64,000 nt of DNA from UBA2988 sp965237965 (GCA_965237965.1 CBDEGT010000001.1:806001-870000); one strand, 5' to 3'. Shown: positions 24,341 through 35,466, counted from the stretch's first letter. The notes: a model not told the origin generated them from the sequence alone. Numbers and translations: made by a program.

Positions 24341-25230
24341 TCCACGTTCTCCAGCTGCTCCCGTAAACGCTCGATCTCTTCTTTGATCGCGACCGAGGCG
24401 CGCGCGATCAGAGCGTCGTTCGCCTTGGCACCGATCGTGTTCGCCTCGCGGTGCATCTCCTGAACGAGGAAGCCGAGCCGCTTGCCCACAGGCTCCTCCG
24501 CCGGCGCAGCCAGGGTCTCGCGGAAGTGGTCGAGGTGGGCCCGAAACCGCACCAACTCCTCGTTAATGTCCCACTTTTCAGCGAGATAGGCGATCTCGCG
24601 CGCCAACCTCTCCTCGTCCACGCTCTCCTGGTCGGCCAGTTCGCGCACCGCAGCCCTCAAACGGTCGCGCTCGGCGCTCAACCGCTCGGGCGCCCGCTCC
24701 GCGATGCGATCGAGCTGCCCAGCGATGGCTCCGACCCGTTCCCCCAGGTCCTCAGCCAATCGCCATCCTTCACTCTCGCGCATCGCCACGACCGCTCGCA
24801 CGGCGTCCTCCGTGACCCCACGCAGCGCCTCGAGATCCACGTCCGCCTCGACCGCGCGGCCGTCCGGAGAGCGGAAGATCTCACCGAAGCGCACCAGGTG
24901 GCCGATTTCCACCTCGCCAGCCAACCCCAGCTCCTGCTGGAGCCGCCGGATCAGATCACGGTACCGCCCCGCGCGAACGAGATCGAGCTCGGGAAGCTGG
25001 TCGCCCTCGAGAGCGCCGTCACCACCCAGCGACAACGTGTAGCTCACCTGCCCTCTCGCGATCCCGGGGCGCAACCAACGCTGGATCTCGGCCTCGAAGC
25101 GGTCGAACCCGTACGGCGTGCGCACATTGGCGTTGAAGTAGCGGTGGTTGACCGTCTTGATCTCGACCCGCAGGCGCCCTGCGGGGGTCTCGCGCTCCGC
25201 CTCCCCCCAGCCGGTCATGCTTCGGATCAT
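24337..25230 (-). CDS. YicC family endoribonuclease
   Basis: The protein is 297 aa. It starts with MIRSMTGWGEAERETPAGRL, followed by VEIKTVNHRYFNANVRTPYGF, the signature of the YicC N-domain. It ends with the DUF1732 block GKRLGFLVQEMHREANTIGAKA. YicC of E. coli is an Mn-dependent endoribonuclease. The specific targets here are unknown. It lies upstream of gmk with a 4-nt overlap and 85 nt after the TonB-receptor-like gene. Confidence 0.9.
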   Translation of the reverse strand: MIRSMTGWGEAERETPAGRLRVEIKTVNHRYFNANVRTPYGFDRFEAEIQRWLRPGIARGQVSYTLSLGGDGALEGDQLPELDLVRAGRYRDLIRRLQQELGLAGEVEIGHLVRFGEIFRSPDGRAVEADVDLEALRGVTEDAVRAVVAMRESEGWRLAEDLGERVGAIAGQLDRIAERAPERLSAERDRLRAAVRELADQESVDEERLAREIAYLAEKWDINEELVRFRAHLDHFRETLAAPAEEPVGKRLGFLVQEMHREANTIGAKANDALIARASVAIKEEIERLREQLENVE

Positions 25231-25315
25231 CGCGCTTCCGCTTCCCGGTGCTCCGCGCCGCTGGACGGTTTCAAGCTAATCGGGGCTGGGCAAAGGGGGG
25301 AGGGTCGCCGTTCGC

Positions 25316-27157
25316 TCAATCGAAGAGCGTCCAGCGAACTCCGTACGTGGCGCGTGTGAGCGGCAGTACCCGCCCCGGAAAGTCCTGATTATCGCGACGC
25401 ACGGTGAAGTTCTCCCAGCCCACGAAGATACGAACTGCCAACACGCGTACCTGAACGAAGCCATACCAGCTCTGATAGAACGGTACCGTCGAGAGCGAGC
25501 CCGGGTCGGGAGGCTGGTCGGGATCGGGAAGCGGCACCTGCATCGGGTCTCTTCCCTCCACTCCGAGCGACCCCCACAGCTCCAGATTGCCGCTCGGAAG
25601 GAAGACATCATGGAAGACGATCGCGGCGTGGTAGCTTCGTTCCGGCAGATAGCGAGCGGGCTCGTCCCACAGCGTGACCGCGCCCGTGAGCGCGAACCCG
25701 TCGGACATGAACGGAAGCCGGGTGCGGCCAGAGAGCTCGATACCGGTGCGCTCGATCGGCGCGACGACCGTTCCGTTCTCGTCCATCGCGAGCCCGAGCA
25801 AGGGGAGACTGTCGGTTTCGAGCATTACCAGCGCGCCGGAGAGCCCGCTTCCGCGCCACGCGAAGCTCGCGCCCACTCGAGCGGCTTTGCGATCGGTGAA
25901 ACGGACCCCGGGATCGGGTTCCGGGACGAAGCGCGCAGGAAGCTCCGGGATCTCGGGCGGGACCGGATAGAGCACCACCCCTCGCGTGCCCGACTCCCAG
26001 CCTCCGAACACGGAGAGGCCCAGGAAGGGGCGGCTCCAGGCGCCCACGCTGACAAGCCCCACCGACGCTCCATCCCACAACTCCTGCGATGTTCCTACAG
26101 TCACTCCGCCGACCGCGGGGAGGTCCGCGACCACCGACAGGTCGACGGATGTCGACGGCACATCGTTGCCGCCGAACAGGCGGAGCGCGCCGCTCGCACG
26201 CACCGCTCCACGGAGGAAATCGGCGACTACACCGTGCTGACGTCTGTCGCGGTCCACCGGGAGACGACCGTCGCGGTCCAGCCCCTCCAGGATCGAGCGG
26301 CCGGTATACGCCTGCACGGCCAGTCCCGCCGCGGGACGCCACCGCCCGCGCACGATCCAGTCGGTGCGGCTGGCCTTCCCCGGATAGCCCGTGATCTCCG
26401 CGCTGGAGTTCATGCGTCGTACCTCCGCGCTCAGCGCGATGTCATCGCCCCGGTGTCGCGTGAATCGCAACCATCCACCCGTGCGCGCACCGTCCTCATC
26501 GTTCGGGCCATTCGTGTCCACTCGGTCGAGGGTGAGCCCCAGGCTCCCCCCGGCGACGCGCGGGTGCACGAACGTGCCACGAAAGAAATTGGTGTCATAG
26601 TCGCCGGTGCCCACCTCGATCAGCGACGTCGGCCTGGCCTCGGCGTCCCTCAGGCTGGCGAGCTCGATGCGCAGCTCGCCTGGTTTCCGCTCGACCCGCA
26701 CGCTCTCCACACCACCCAGTCCGATGCGTGACAGGTCCACCACGGAGCCGTCCAGCGACACCTGCTCGAAGCCGTCCCAAAACACGCGCACGCCGCCTCC
26801 AGCGAGGCCGTACGCCGTGACGGTCTCGGGAGCGCCGTAGTCGCCGCCCCGCAGCCGGGTAATCCCCGGCACCTGGGCAAGAAGGTCGGCCAGGGAGTGG
26901 CCCCGGAGTGCGAGCAGCTGCTCGCGTCCGAACAGCCAGACACCGGTCGCGAAGCCCGTGGGCTCGCGGCCGTCAACCTCCGGAAGGAGCCGCACGCGCA
27001 GGGAATCGGCCAGGGTGTCGGCGGAAGGCTCAGCGAGCAGCGCATCGGTCGTTGCGATCGTGTCCGCGGGCGCGACGGGTAGGGTGTCCGGAGGCTGCTG
27101 TGCCTCCAGGGAGGAGGCCGCGACCAGGATGGCCGCGACCGCCGGGACGAGCTTCAC
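25316..27157 (-). CDS. TonB-dependent-receptor-like outer membrane protein
   Basis: The protein is 613 aa from GTG 27157, which shares GTGA with the aminopeptidase stop. The signal peptide is VKLVPAVAAILVAASSLEAQ. A plug-like domain follows (about 70-190: LADLLAQVPGITRLRGGDYG, VFWDGFEQVSLDGSVVDLSRI, VESVRVERKPGELRIEL). The rest is beta-rich with alternating hydrophobic residues and an aromatic C-terminal TYGVRWTLFD ending in Phe-Asp. No TonB box is obvious. The substrate is unknown. Its place at the end of an icd-aminopeptidase unit does not indicate one. Confidence 0.7.
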   Translation of the reverse strand: MKLVPAVAAILVAASSLEAQQPPDTLPVAPADTIATTDALLAEPSADTLADSLRVRLLPEVDGREPTGFATGVWLFGREQLLALRGHSLADLLAQVPGITRLRGGDYGAPETVTAYGLAGGGVRVFWDGFEQVSLDGSVVDLSRIGLGGVESVRVERKPGELRIELASLRDAEARPTSLIEVGTGDYDTNFFRGTFVHPRVAGGSLGLTLDRVDTNGPNDEDGARTGGWLRFTRHRGDDIALSAEVRRMNSSAEITGYPGKASRTDWIVRGRWRPAAGLAVQAYTGRSILEGLDRDGRLPVDRDRRQHGVVADFLRGAVRASGALRLFGGNDVPSTSVDLSVVADLPAVGGVTVGTSQELWDGASVGLVSVGAWSRPFLGLSVFGGWESGTRGVVLYPVPPEIPELPARFVPEPDPGVRFTDRKAARVGASFAWRGSGLSGALVMLETDSLPLLGLAMDENGTVVAPIERTGIELSGRTRLPFMSDGFALTGAVTLWDEPARYLPERSYHAAIVFHDVFLPSGNLELWGSLGVEGRDPMQVPLPDPDQPPDPGSLSTVPFYQSWYGFVQVRVLAVRIFVGWENFTVRRDNQDFPGRVLPLTRATYGVRWTLFD

Positions 27158-28646
27158 GCGACCCGGCCCCGCAGCCACTCCACGAGCAGTCGGACGGGCA
27201 CTCCGTAGGCCCCCTTGCGCTGGTACGGCAGGGGCTCGGTTCCGTAGGCGGTGCCTGCGATGTCGAGGTGCGCCCACGACGCGTCACCGACGAATTCGCG
27301 CAGGAACCAGGCGGCCGTGATGGTGCCACCGGGCCGGCCGCCGACGTTCATCATGTCCGCGACCTCGCTGCGAAGCTGCTTCCGGTATTCGCTCCAGAGC
27401 GGAAACGGCCAGCAGCGTTCGCCCGCGCGCTCGCCCGCGTCGCGCATCGCCTGGATCAGACCGTCATCGGTGCCGAGAACCGCGATCGCGTGATGGCCCA
27501 ACGCGATGACGACCGCTCCCGTGAGCGTCGCCAGATCCACGATTACGGTCGCCCCCAACTCCTTCGCGTAGTCGAGCGCGTCGGCTAGGATGAGCCGCCC
27601 CTCCGCGTCGGTGTTGATCACCTCGACGGTCCTGCCTCCTCGCGTCTGGATGATGTCGCCAGGCTTGAGGGCCTTCCCCGACAAAAGGTTCTCGGTCGAA
27701 GGGACCAGCCCCACGACGTTGAGCGGCAGCTCGAGCTCCGCCACGGCGCGCATCGCGCCGAGTACGGCGGCCCCGCCCGACATGTCGAACTTCATGTCCT
27801 CCATACCCTGCGCGGGTTTGATCGAGATGCCTCCCGCGTCGAAGGTGAGCCCCTTCCCCACTAGCGCCACCCACGGATCGCCGCCTCCGGCGCCCCGGTG
27901 CCGGAGCACGATGAAGCGCGGCTCCTGTTCGGAGCCCTGACTTACCGCCAGCAGAGCGTGCATGCGCTCGCTGCGGATCCGGTCCACGTCGAACACCTCG
28001 ACCTCGAGACCTACTTCGCGCGCCATCGCCTCGGCCTGCTCGGCGAGGTGGCTCGGGGTAGCGAGGTTGCCCGGGCGGGACTGGAGCGTGCGGGCGAGGT
28101 TCTGACCGGTCGCGGTCGCGCGGCCCACAACGAGCCCTCGCTCGGCCGCTTCGCGGTGGGCGCTCTCCACGACCAGCTCCACGGTGCCGATCCGAATCGT
28201 CGGCTCCGCGTCCTCCTCATCCTCCGCACGCCGGAACTCGCCGAAGCGCCACGCCGCCAGGAGCGCGCCCTCGGCTGCGGCTTGCGCGGCGACCGCGGGG
28301 TCGAGCGTCCCAGGCTGGATCAGGATCGCCAGCGACTCGAGCTCGCGCGCCTCCGCGGCGCGCACCGCGCGACCAGCGAAGCGGCGGACGGCCTCTGCGT
28401 CCCAGCGGTCGGTATCGCCCACGCCGACGAACGCGATCCGCCGCGGCCCGTCTGCCAGACCGGTACCGGCAACCACGACGTGTCCGGTGCGACCGCGTAC
28501 ATCCTCCTGTGCCGACCCGGCGGCCTCCCGCAAACCGGCGGACAGCGCGTGCGATGGGGTCCCCTGCGCGTCGTGCACCGGCACCGCGAGCAGCTGCGTG
28601 CGGTGCCGGTCGAGCTGGTCGGTGGAGACCAGCAGGGCATCCATGC

Positions 28647-28650
<4 letters not shown>
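27154..28650 (-). CDS. pepA: Leucyl aminopeptidase (M17 family)
   Basis: This is a cytosolic dizinc or dimanganese aminopeptidase, 498 aa. The C-terminal catalytic domain shows LVGKGLTFDAGGISIKP, MKFDMSGGAAVLGA and the family signature NTDAEGRLILADALDYA. The catalytic Lys and Arg are within these blocks. Late motifs are NVGGRPGGTITAAWFLREF and WAHLDIAGTAY. The N-terminal domain is variable, as usual. The ATG overlaps the icd stop by 4 nt, and its own stop overlaps the receptor-like gene. Confidence 0.94.
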
Positions 28651-29891
<1,241 letters not shown>

Positions 29892-30094
29892 TCGCTGGGT
29901 CGCTCCCGCAGGCTGCCTTATTTCGTGGCTCGGGACGGTCGCCCCGGCCAGACCGGGCGACCGCGAGGGCGCGGTGGTTCGGCGTGGCGAGAGCCACGAA
30001 GGGGGTGACCGACCGCGTCGGGGGGCGGAAGTTAGACACGGTGTTACGGCCGAACAAGGTGGCGGAATGCGGCGCCCGCAAGCAGAGTTGATTC

Positions 30095-30796
30095 ATGGAC
30101 GAACCGCACGTGGCGGTGGTTACGGGAGGCACGGGCGCGCTCGGGCGGGCAGTTTCCGAGGCGTTGCTCGACGAAGGCTGGATCGTGCACGTGCCTTGGC
30201 GCACGCGTGCGCACGCCGACTCTCTAGCGGCGACCATCGAGGGACGCTCCAATCGGCTGCGCCTGATCGAGGCCGACCTTACGCAAGCAGCCGATGTCGA
30301 GCGGCTGTTCGCATCCGTCGATCTCGGCGCAGGCCGGCTCGACGCGCTCTGCAACCTGGCGGGCGGATTCGTCGCGGGTGCGGTGGAGGAGACCCCGGTT
30401 GACGCCTGGCAGCGCATGATCTCAGCAAACGCCACCGCGACCTTCCTCTGCTGCCGCGCCGGGGTGCCCCGCATGAAGGCGGGGGGCGGCGGCGCCATCG
30501 TGAACGTCGCAGCTGCGGCGGCGCTGGCTGCGCGCCCCGACATGTCGGCCTACGTGGCCGCAAAAGCCGCGGTCGTCGCGCTTACCCGCTCGCTCGCCGT
30601 CGAGCTGGCACCGCACGGGATCACCGTGAACGCCCTCGCCCCGAGCACGATCGACACGGAGCAGAACCGGAGCGCGATGCCACGCGCGAACCGAACGGGG
30701 TGGGTGACGCCGGGCGCGCTCGCCGACGCGGTCCGCTGGATGTTGGGACCCGAAGGCCGGCGGCTGACCGGCTCGGTCCTCGAGTTCGGGCGCTAG
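30095..30796 (+). CDS. Short-chain dehydrogenase/reductase family protein lacking the catalytic serine
   Basis: The protein is 233 aa. The Rossmann start VVTGGTGALGRAV, the NAG-like NLAGGF, and Tyr153-x3-Lys157 (AYVAAK) are present. The position 13 residues before the Tyr, normally the catalytic Ser, is Ala140 within NVAAAAALAARPDMS. It may be a reductase with altered chemistry. Dihydropteridine-reductase-like SDRs also have Tyr/Lys without the usual Ser. It could also be a binding protein. The substrate is unknown. The Shine-Dalgarno is weak. It stands alone, divergent from icd and convergent with the M48 gene. Confidence 0.82.
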   Translation: MDEPHVAVVTGGTGALGRAVSEALLDEGWIVHVPWRTRAHADSLAATIEGRSNRLRLIEADLTQAADVERLFASVDLGAGRLDALCNLAGGFVAGAVEETPVDAWQRMISANATATFLCCRAGVPRMKAGGGGAIVNVAAAAALAARPDMSAYVAAKAAVVALTRSLAVELAPHGITVNALAPSTIDTEQNRSAMPRANRTGWVTPGALADAVRWMLGPEGRRLTGSVLEFGR

Positions 30797-30877
30797 CTCC
30801 CGGTCGGCAGCTCGTCCACCCGGTCGGGGCCACGCCCACCTCCTACGCGCAGTGGACACAGCGGTCCGCAGGTTAGG

Positions 30878-32887
30878 TCAGGAGCTGACCGGGAAGCAAG
30901 GGGGGGACGGGGGGGCTCCCAGCCAGTCGGAAACCACACGGAAGAGCTCTGCCTCGCGCGGGAGCACGCGTTGGTCGGCTACGACGGAGGCCGCGCACGC
31001 AGAGATCAAGCGCCGCTTCTCACCGGGAAGGAGGAGCGCGAAGGTCTCCAGTGCGGCCTCGAGCGCGCGCGGAGGGCAGGCGTCCGGAGGGCGCAGCGCG
31101 GAAGCCGGAAGCCCGACCTCCCGGGCCGCGGCAGCGAACGCCTCTCCCGCGCCGGCCTCGTCTCCGTGGCCGGCGTACGCAAGCGCGGAAAGAAGAACGG
31201 TCGCCTCCTCCGCGAACGCTCCGATCGAGCGATAGCGGGGCTTGGTCGGCCGTGGCGGCTCGACGCGTTCGCGGACCTGGCGCAGCAGCAGCCTCGAGAT
31301 CATCCACTCCGACAGCTCGACCTCACGGTCCCCCTCGACCAGATCCCGCACCGTTCGGCCAAAGGTCGCGAGGCGCTCTGGATCCAGGGTGGCCAGCGCG
31401 GCCGCAGCGACCTCCAGCAGAGGCAACCGTGCGTCGAGCTGGAGCGCCGCAGCCGCCGGGAGCAACGCATCCACCGCGGGTGCCGCACCCGGATCATCGC
31501 GCCGGACCACGGCCAGCTGGCGCTCGCGCTCGGTTCCAGGCGGCGCCATCAGGAGTGCGTAGGCGAGCGCGAGCGCCCTCTCGGCTACGTGCGCAGCCTC
31601 GCGCAGTGGTTCGGGAACCGATTCCCAGAGGACGCGCGCTCGCTCCAGGTGCTCAGGGCCGGGCCGACCGATCCGGTCGAGCGCGCCCGCTCCCACGCTC
31701 CCCGAGAGGCTCACCGCAGCTCGGTCGGCATCGCCACCACCAACAGCGCCGATCGCACCAGGAACTGCGGCGCCGGCAGCGACGCCTGCCTCGGCGCTCG
31801 TCACGACGCCGTCCGACGCAGTCCCCGCGAGCGCTGCCGCGCCCACCGGCGCGGCCATCGCCGCCCCGTCTTCGGCCGGAGCGGCGACATGGCTCTCCGC
31901 CAACGCCGGAAACCGGCCCGCGAATGAAGGGTCGATCCGCCGGATGCGCTCTGTCAGAGGTGGATGGGTTGCCATCGCCGATGTGATGCGGTGTAGCCTG
32001 CTGTCCCCGAAGAACATGTGACTGGCCTCGTCGGCACGCGCCGCGCCCATGCGCGACCCGATGGGCAGACCCCCGATCTTGAGCAGGGCCCCGGCGATGC
32101 CGCGCGGATTACGCGTGAACTGCACGGCTGAAGCGTCTGCCAGGAACTCACGCTGCCGCGAGACCGCGGCCTTGATCAGGTTGCCGAAGAAGACCCCGAC
32201 ATAACCGATCAGGAACAGCCCCAGGCCGACCAGAGCGGCCTGTGATCCGCCGTCGCGCCTACGCCCTCCGCGGCCTCCGTGCATGAGTCCTTGCCCGACC
32301 AGCGCGATCACCAGGATCCCGTGCACGACCGCCATGAGCCGCAGGTTGAGCCGCATGTCGCCGTTGAGCAGATGGCTGAACTCGTGCCCCATCACGCCCT
32401 GGAGCTCCTCGCGCGTGAGCTTTTCGACAGTCCCACGCGTCACCCCGATCACGGCATCGGCTGGCGTGTGTCCGGCAGCGAACGCGTTGATGCCGCTCTC
32501 GCCGTCGAGCAGGTATACGTCCGGGACCGGGGTCCCCGACGCGATCGCCATCTCCTGCACGACGTTGAGCGCCCGGCGCTCGAGCGGATCCGGCGTGTCG
32601 AGGTCGATTCGGCGGCCGCCCAGGCGGCGTGCCACGACCGCCCCGCCGCCACGCAGCTGGTGGTTCTTCCACAACGAGCCGAGCGTGATCAGGACGAGGA
32701 CGCCGATGGTGGTCCAGAGAAAGGCTCGCGGCTGCCACAGCGAGAATGGGAGGTCCACGGTGAGCTGCAGGGCGACCATCAGGACGAAGTAGACGGTGCC
32801 GACGATCGCCGCCACGGCCAGCGCGAACAGGACGAGCAGGTTCTCGGTGCTCTTCTGCGCCCGTTCCTGGTGCTCGAAGAAGTCCAT
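30878..32887 (-). CDS. M48 family (HtpX-like) membrane metalloprotease with long C-terminal extension
   Basis: The protein is 669 aa. Two membrane helices lie at about 18-40 and 57-72. The zinc motif is HEFSH at 168-172, with the third ligand Glu247 in REFLADASAVQF. Further membrane helices lie around 185-205 and 218-240. The HtpX domain ends near residue 320. The remaining 350 residues are Ala-rich and helical, with no motif I recognise, and are roughly twice the length found in HtpX. It probably degrades misfolded membrane proteins. It follows lemA by 26 nt, a pairing seen in many bacteria. Confidence 0.88.
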   Translation of the reverse strand: MDFFEHQERAQKSTENLLVLFALAVAAIVGTVYFVLMVALQLTVDLPFSLWQPRAFLWTTIGVLVLITLGSLWKNHQLRGGGAVVARRLGGRRIDLDTPDPLERRALNVVQEMAIASGTPVPDVYLLDGESGINAFAAGHTPADAVIGVTRGTVEKLTREELQGVMGHEFSHLLNGDMRLNLRLMAVVHGILVIALVGQGLMHGGRGGRRRDGGSQAALVGLGLFLIGYVGVFFGNLIKAAVSRQREFLADASAVQFTRNPRGIAGALLKIGGLPIGSRMGAARADEASHMFFGDSRLHRITSAMATHPPLTERIRRIDPSFAGRFPALAESHVAAPAEDGAAMAAPVGAAALAGTASDGVVTSAEAGVAAGAAVPGAIGAVGGGDADRAAVSLSGSVGAGALDRIGRPGPEHLERARVLWESVPEPLREAAHVAERALALAYALLMAPPGTERERQLAVVRRDDPGAAPAVDALLPAAAALQLDARLPLLEVAAAALATLDPERLATFGRTVRDLVEGDREVELSEWMISRLLLRQVRERVEPPRPTKPRYRSIGAFAEEATVLLSALAYAGHGDEAGAGEAFAAAAREVGLPASALRPPDACPPRALEAALETFALLLPGEKRRLISACAASVVADQRVLPREAELFRVVSDWLGAPPSPPCFPVSS

Positions 32888-32913
32888 CGTCCCGCGCCGC
32901 GCCTCCGCTCAGC

Positions 32914-33498
32914 TCAGAACGATACGCGTGGTGCCTCGCGCTGCGCCTCGACCTCGATCTCGAAGAGCTCCGCCTGCTTGAACCCGAACGCTCCGGAGAT
33001 CTGGTTCTGGGGGAAGCTCTCGCGATAGGTGTTGTAGGACATGACCGAGTCGTTGTAGGCCTGGCGCGCGAAGGCGACCCGGTTCTCGGTGGTCGACAGC
33101 TCCTCTTGGAGCTGTTGCATGTTCGAGTTCGCCTTGAGATCCGGGTACGACTCGGAGAGCGCGAACATGCGACCCAGTGATCCGGTGAGGGTTTGCTCGG
33201 CCGCCAGCAGCTCGCGCATCCCCTGGGCGTCTCCAGGGTTCGCCGCGACGCGCTGCTCCACCGAGCGGGCCTGGTTGCGTGCGTCGATCACCGCCTCGAG
33301 CGTCTCACGCTCGTGCTTCATGTATCCCTTCACGGTCTCGACCAGGTTGGGGATCAGGTCGTAGCGCCGCTTGAGCTGCACGTCGATCTGGGAGAACGCG
33401 TTCTTGAACCGGTTCCGGAGGGAAACCAGACGATTGTAGATCCCGATCAGCCAGACGACCACGAGCGCGACCAGGATGAGGGGAATCCACGCAGCCAT
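32914..33498 (-). CDS. lemA: LemA family protein
   Basis: The protein is 194 aa from ATG 33498. It has one N-terminal membrane helix (WIPLILVALVVVWLIGIYN). The LemA helical-bundle signature follows: NRLVSLRNRFKNAFSQIDV, LKRRYDLIPNLVETVKGYM and FGFKQAELFEIE. Its function is unclear. LemA genes are often beside HtpX/M48 proteases, as here. It is divergent from imuB with 229 nt between the starts. Confidence 0.93.
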   Translation of the reverse strand: MAAWIPLILVALVVVWLIGIYNRLVSLRNRFKNAFSQIDVQLKRRYDLIPNLVETVKGYMKHERETLEAVIDARNQARSVEQRVAANPGDAQGMRELLAAEQTLTGSLGRMFALSESYPDLKANSNMQQLQEELSTTENRVAFARQAYNDSVMSYNTYRESFPQNQISGAFGFKQAELFEIEVEAQREAPRVSF

Positions 33499-33674
33499 GG
33501 CGTTTACGCTCCATTTCGGGCGGGATGATCCGGCGACGGCACGGCCTCCGCCGACTCGATGGGTGGAGAGTCCCTCAAAGCTAGACGGGCTCCCCGGGGA
33601 TATCAAAGGAAGAGGAGGCGACGGAGGTGCCCAGGAGGCTCGCAGAAAGCTTGCCCGTCGTAGATCTTTCGGTG

Positions 33675-33682
33675 TATCTTCG
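33675..33682 (+). promoter_or_regulatory. Possible -10 element before imuB
   Basis: TATCTTCG lies 45 nt before the imuB start. The same octamer lies 50 nt before the dnaE2 start at 44575-44582. It resembles the TAnnTTTG element of FCB promoters. The surrounding bases also form a CCGAA-N6-CCGAA direct repeat on the minus strand (33667-33683) that recurs near dnaE2. Confidence 0.3.
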
Positions 33683-33727
33683 GGTTCCGCCAGCTTCTCG
33701 ATTCCTGCGCCATCGAGTGCCCAGCGA

Positions 33728-35083
33728 ATGCGTTCCACCCGTAGCCGAGCCGCCGCCGAACCCCTGTCGTACTCGGGATCGCGCACCGGACCGGAGAGCA
33801 CCGGTGCCGCAGCCGGTCGGGGAAGTCGGACCGCCCTCTGCCTCTGGCTCCCCACCTTCGAGCTGCGACTCGAGTTGGTCCGCTCCCCCGCCCTCGACAG
33901 CACGTCGGTGGCGCTCCTCTCGACCGAGGGAGGAACGCGCCGCACCGTGTGGCAGCTGTCCGAGCGGGCAGCGGACGCGGGAGTGCACGCCGGGCAACTG
34001 GTCTCCCAGGCCGTCTCGCTGTGCCCGTCGCTCACCCTGCTGGAACCCGATCCCGCCCATTACGACGCCGCGCAGGACGCGCTGCTGGAGGTGCTGGCCG
34101 AGCTCACCCCGGTAGTGGAGCCGGCCGGTCACGGTCGGATCTTCCTCGGGATGGATGGGCTCGGCCGACTCTACGGCTCGCCCGAGCATCAGGTGAAACG
34201 GGTGCTCCGCACGCTCTTTCGGGTTCTCCCCGCCCCGCTCGTGGCCGCGACGCGCGCCGGGTTCGCACCCGGCAAGTTCGGCGCCTGGGTGGCCGCGGCC
34301 GGAGCGCGTCCCGGCGAACCCGTGATCGTATCGGAAGAAGCGCTGCGCCCCTTCCTGGCCGGCCAACCGGTGAGCGCGCTGCCGGTGGACGGGACGATCC
34401 TCGATCGGTTGGACCGGTTGGGTGTGCGCACCCTGGGAGAGCTGATCCGCTTCCCCACCCCGGCACTGGTCGGTCAGTTCGGCGAGAAGGGCGCGCGCGC
34501 CCGAGCCTGGGCGACCGGCGAACGGATCGATCCGGTGCGTCCGTGGCACCAGCCGCAACCGGTGCGCGTGACGCTGGAGTTCCCGGTTCCGGTCGGTCAG
34601 GTGGAGACGCTGCACGGCGCCCTCGACCGACTGCTCGAGCGGGCGCTCGCCAGACCCGAACGGCGCGGGCGCAGCGTGGCCGCAACGCGCGTTGTGGGGC
34701 GGTTGGAGAGGGGCGGGTCCTGGTTGGTGGAGTCGGTGCTGCGCGATCCGACCGCACGCAGGGACGCGCTCGCCTTCGTGCTGCGTGCGCGCATGCGGCT
34801 CACACCGCCCCCGCGCGCCGTGGAGGAACTGGCGGTGGAGTTCTTCCGCTTTGGGCCACCCGCCGATCAGGTCGCCCTGTTCGACCGCAGGGACGACGCT
34901 GCATGCGTCCGTGGTCCGGCAGGCCGCGAGCTCACCGACGGCGAAGTGCCGCACTCGCTGAAGAGCGCGGTGCGCGAGCTCAAGCTGCGGCTCGGACATT
35001 CTCCCCTGTACCGAGTGGTGGAGGTGGACCCCACATCGCGCATCCCGGAGCGTCGCCACGCCCTGTTGAGCTTCGATCCGTGA
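33728..35083 (+). CDS. imuB: ImuB-like inactive Y-family polymerase
   Basis: The protein is 451 aa from ATG 33728, though the exact start is uncertain. It has the Y-family architecture: TALCLWLPTFELRLELVR at the N-terminus, FLGMDGLGRLYG, TRAGFAPGKFGAWVAA, a helix-hairpin-helix region (LDRLDRLGVRTLGELIRFP) and a little-finger region. The catalytic Asp-Asp/Glu of true polymerases is not in the expected N-terminal block, which is the hallmark of ImuB. ImuB bridges the beta clamp and DnaE2 in the translesion mutasome. No ImuA/RecA-like gene precedes it, and dnaE2 is about 9.5 kb away. Confidence 0.88.
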   Translation: MRSTRSRAAAEPLSYSGSRTGPESTGAAAGRGSRTALCLWLPTFELRLELVRSPALDSTSVALLSTEGGTRRTVWQLSERAADAGVHAGQLVSQAVSLCPSLTLLEPDPAHYDAAQDALLEVLAELTPVVEPAGHGRIFLGMDGLGRLYGSPEHQVKRVLRTLFRVLPAPLVAATRAGFAPGKFGAWVAAAGARPGEPVIVSEEALRPFLAGQPVSALPVDGTILDRLDRLGVRTLGELIRFPTPALVGQFGEKGARARAWATGERIDPVRPWHQPQPVRVTLEFPVPVGQVETLHGALDRLLERALARPERRGRSVAATRVVGRLERGGSWLVESVLRDPTARRDALAFVLRARMRLTPPPRAVEELAVEFFRFGPPADQVALFDRRDDAACVRGPAGRELTDGEVPHSLKSAVRELKLRLGHSPLYRVVEVDPTSRIPERRHALLSFDP

Positions 35084-35400
35084 CCCCGCACGAGCGCACG
35101 GCGAAGCGTGTGGGCCCACAAGCGAAGCTTGGGGAGGCTGGACCCCGCCTGCGTCCACTCGGCACTCCCTGCGGAGCGCGGGTCGAGGTTGACGGCGCCG
35201 GCGTACCCATCGCCGTGGTGGTCGGTCGACGCACCCGAAGGGTGAGCGCGGTGCGTGAGCGCTGGCGCATCGACGACGAATGGTGGCGTCGGCCGCTCGC
35301 GCGTGATTACGTGACCGTTGTGCTCGAGGACGGCCGTCCGCTCACCCTCTATCGGGACCTGATCGAGGGCGGATGGTGGGCACAGGGAGTGGAAGGATGA
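35080..35400 (+). CDS. DUF6504-like mutasome-associated protein
   Basis: This is a 106-aa frame from GTG 35080, overlapping the imuB stop as GTGA. The C-terminal half WRIDDEWWRRPLARDYVTVV, followed by a Tyr-Arg-Asp-Leu motif and GGWWAQ, matches small DUF6504 proteins encoded next to imuB/dnaE2. The N-terminal 30 residues are variable. Its function is unknown, and the association suggests a role in mutagenic repair. The recX start is 66 nt downstream. Confidence 0.72.
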   Translation: MTPHERTAKRVGPQAKLGEAGPRLRPLGTPCGARVEVDGAGVPIAVVVGRRTRRVSAVRERWRIDDEWWRRPLARDYVTVVLEDGRPLTLYRDLIEGGWWAQGVEG

Positions 35401-35466
35401 ATGCCCCATGGTGGCGCCCGGTGGAGCCGCCAGAATCCGAGGGATGGATCCATTCATGAACCCGCC

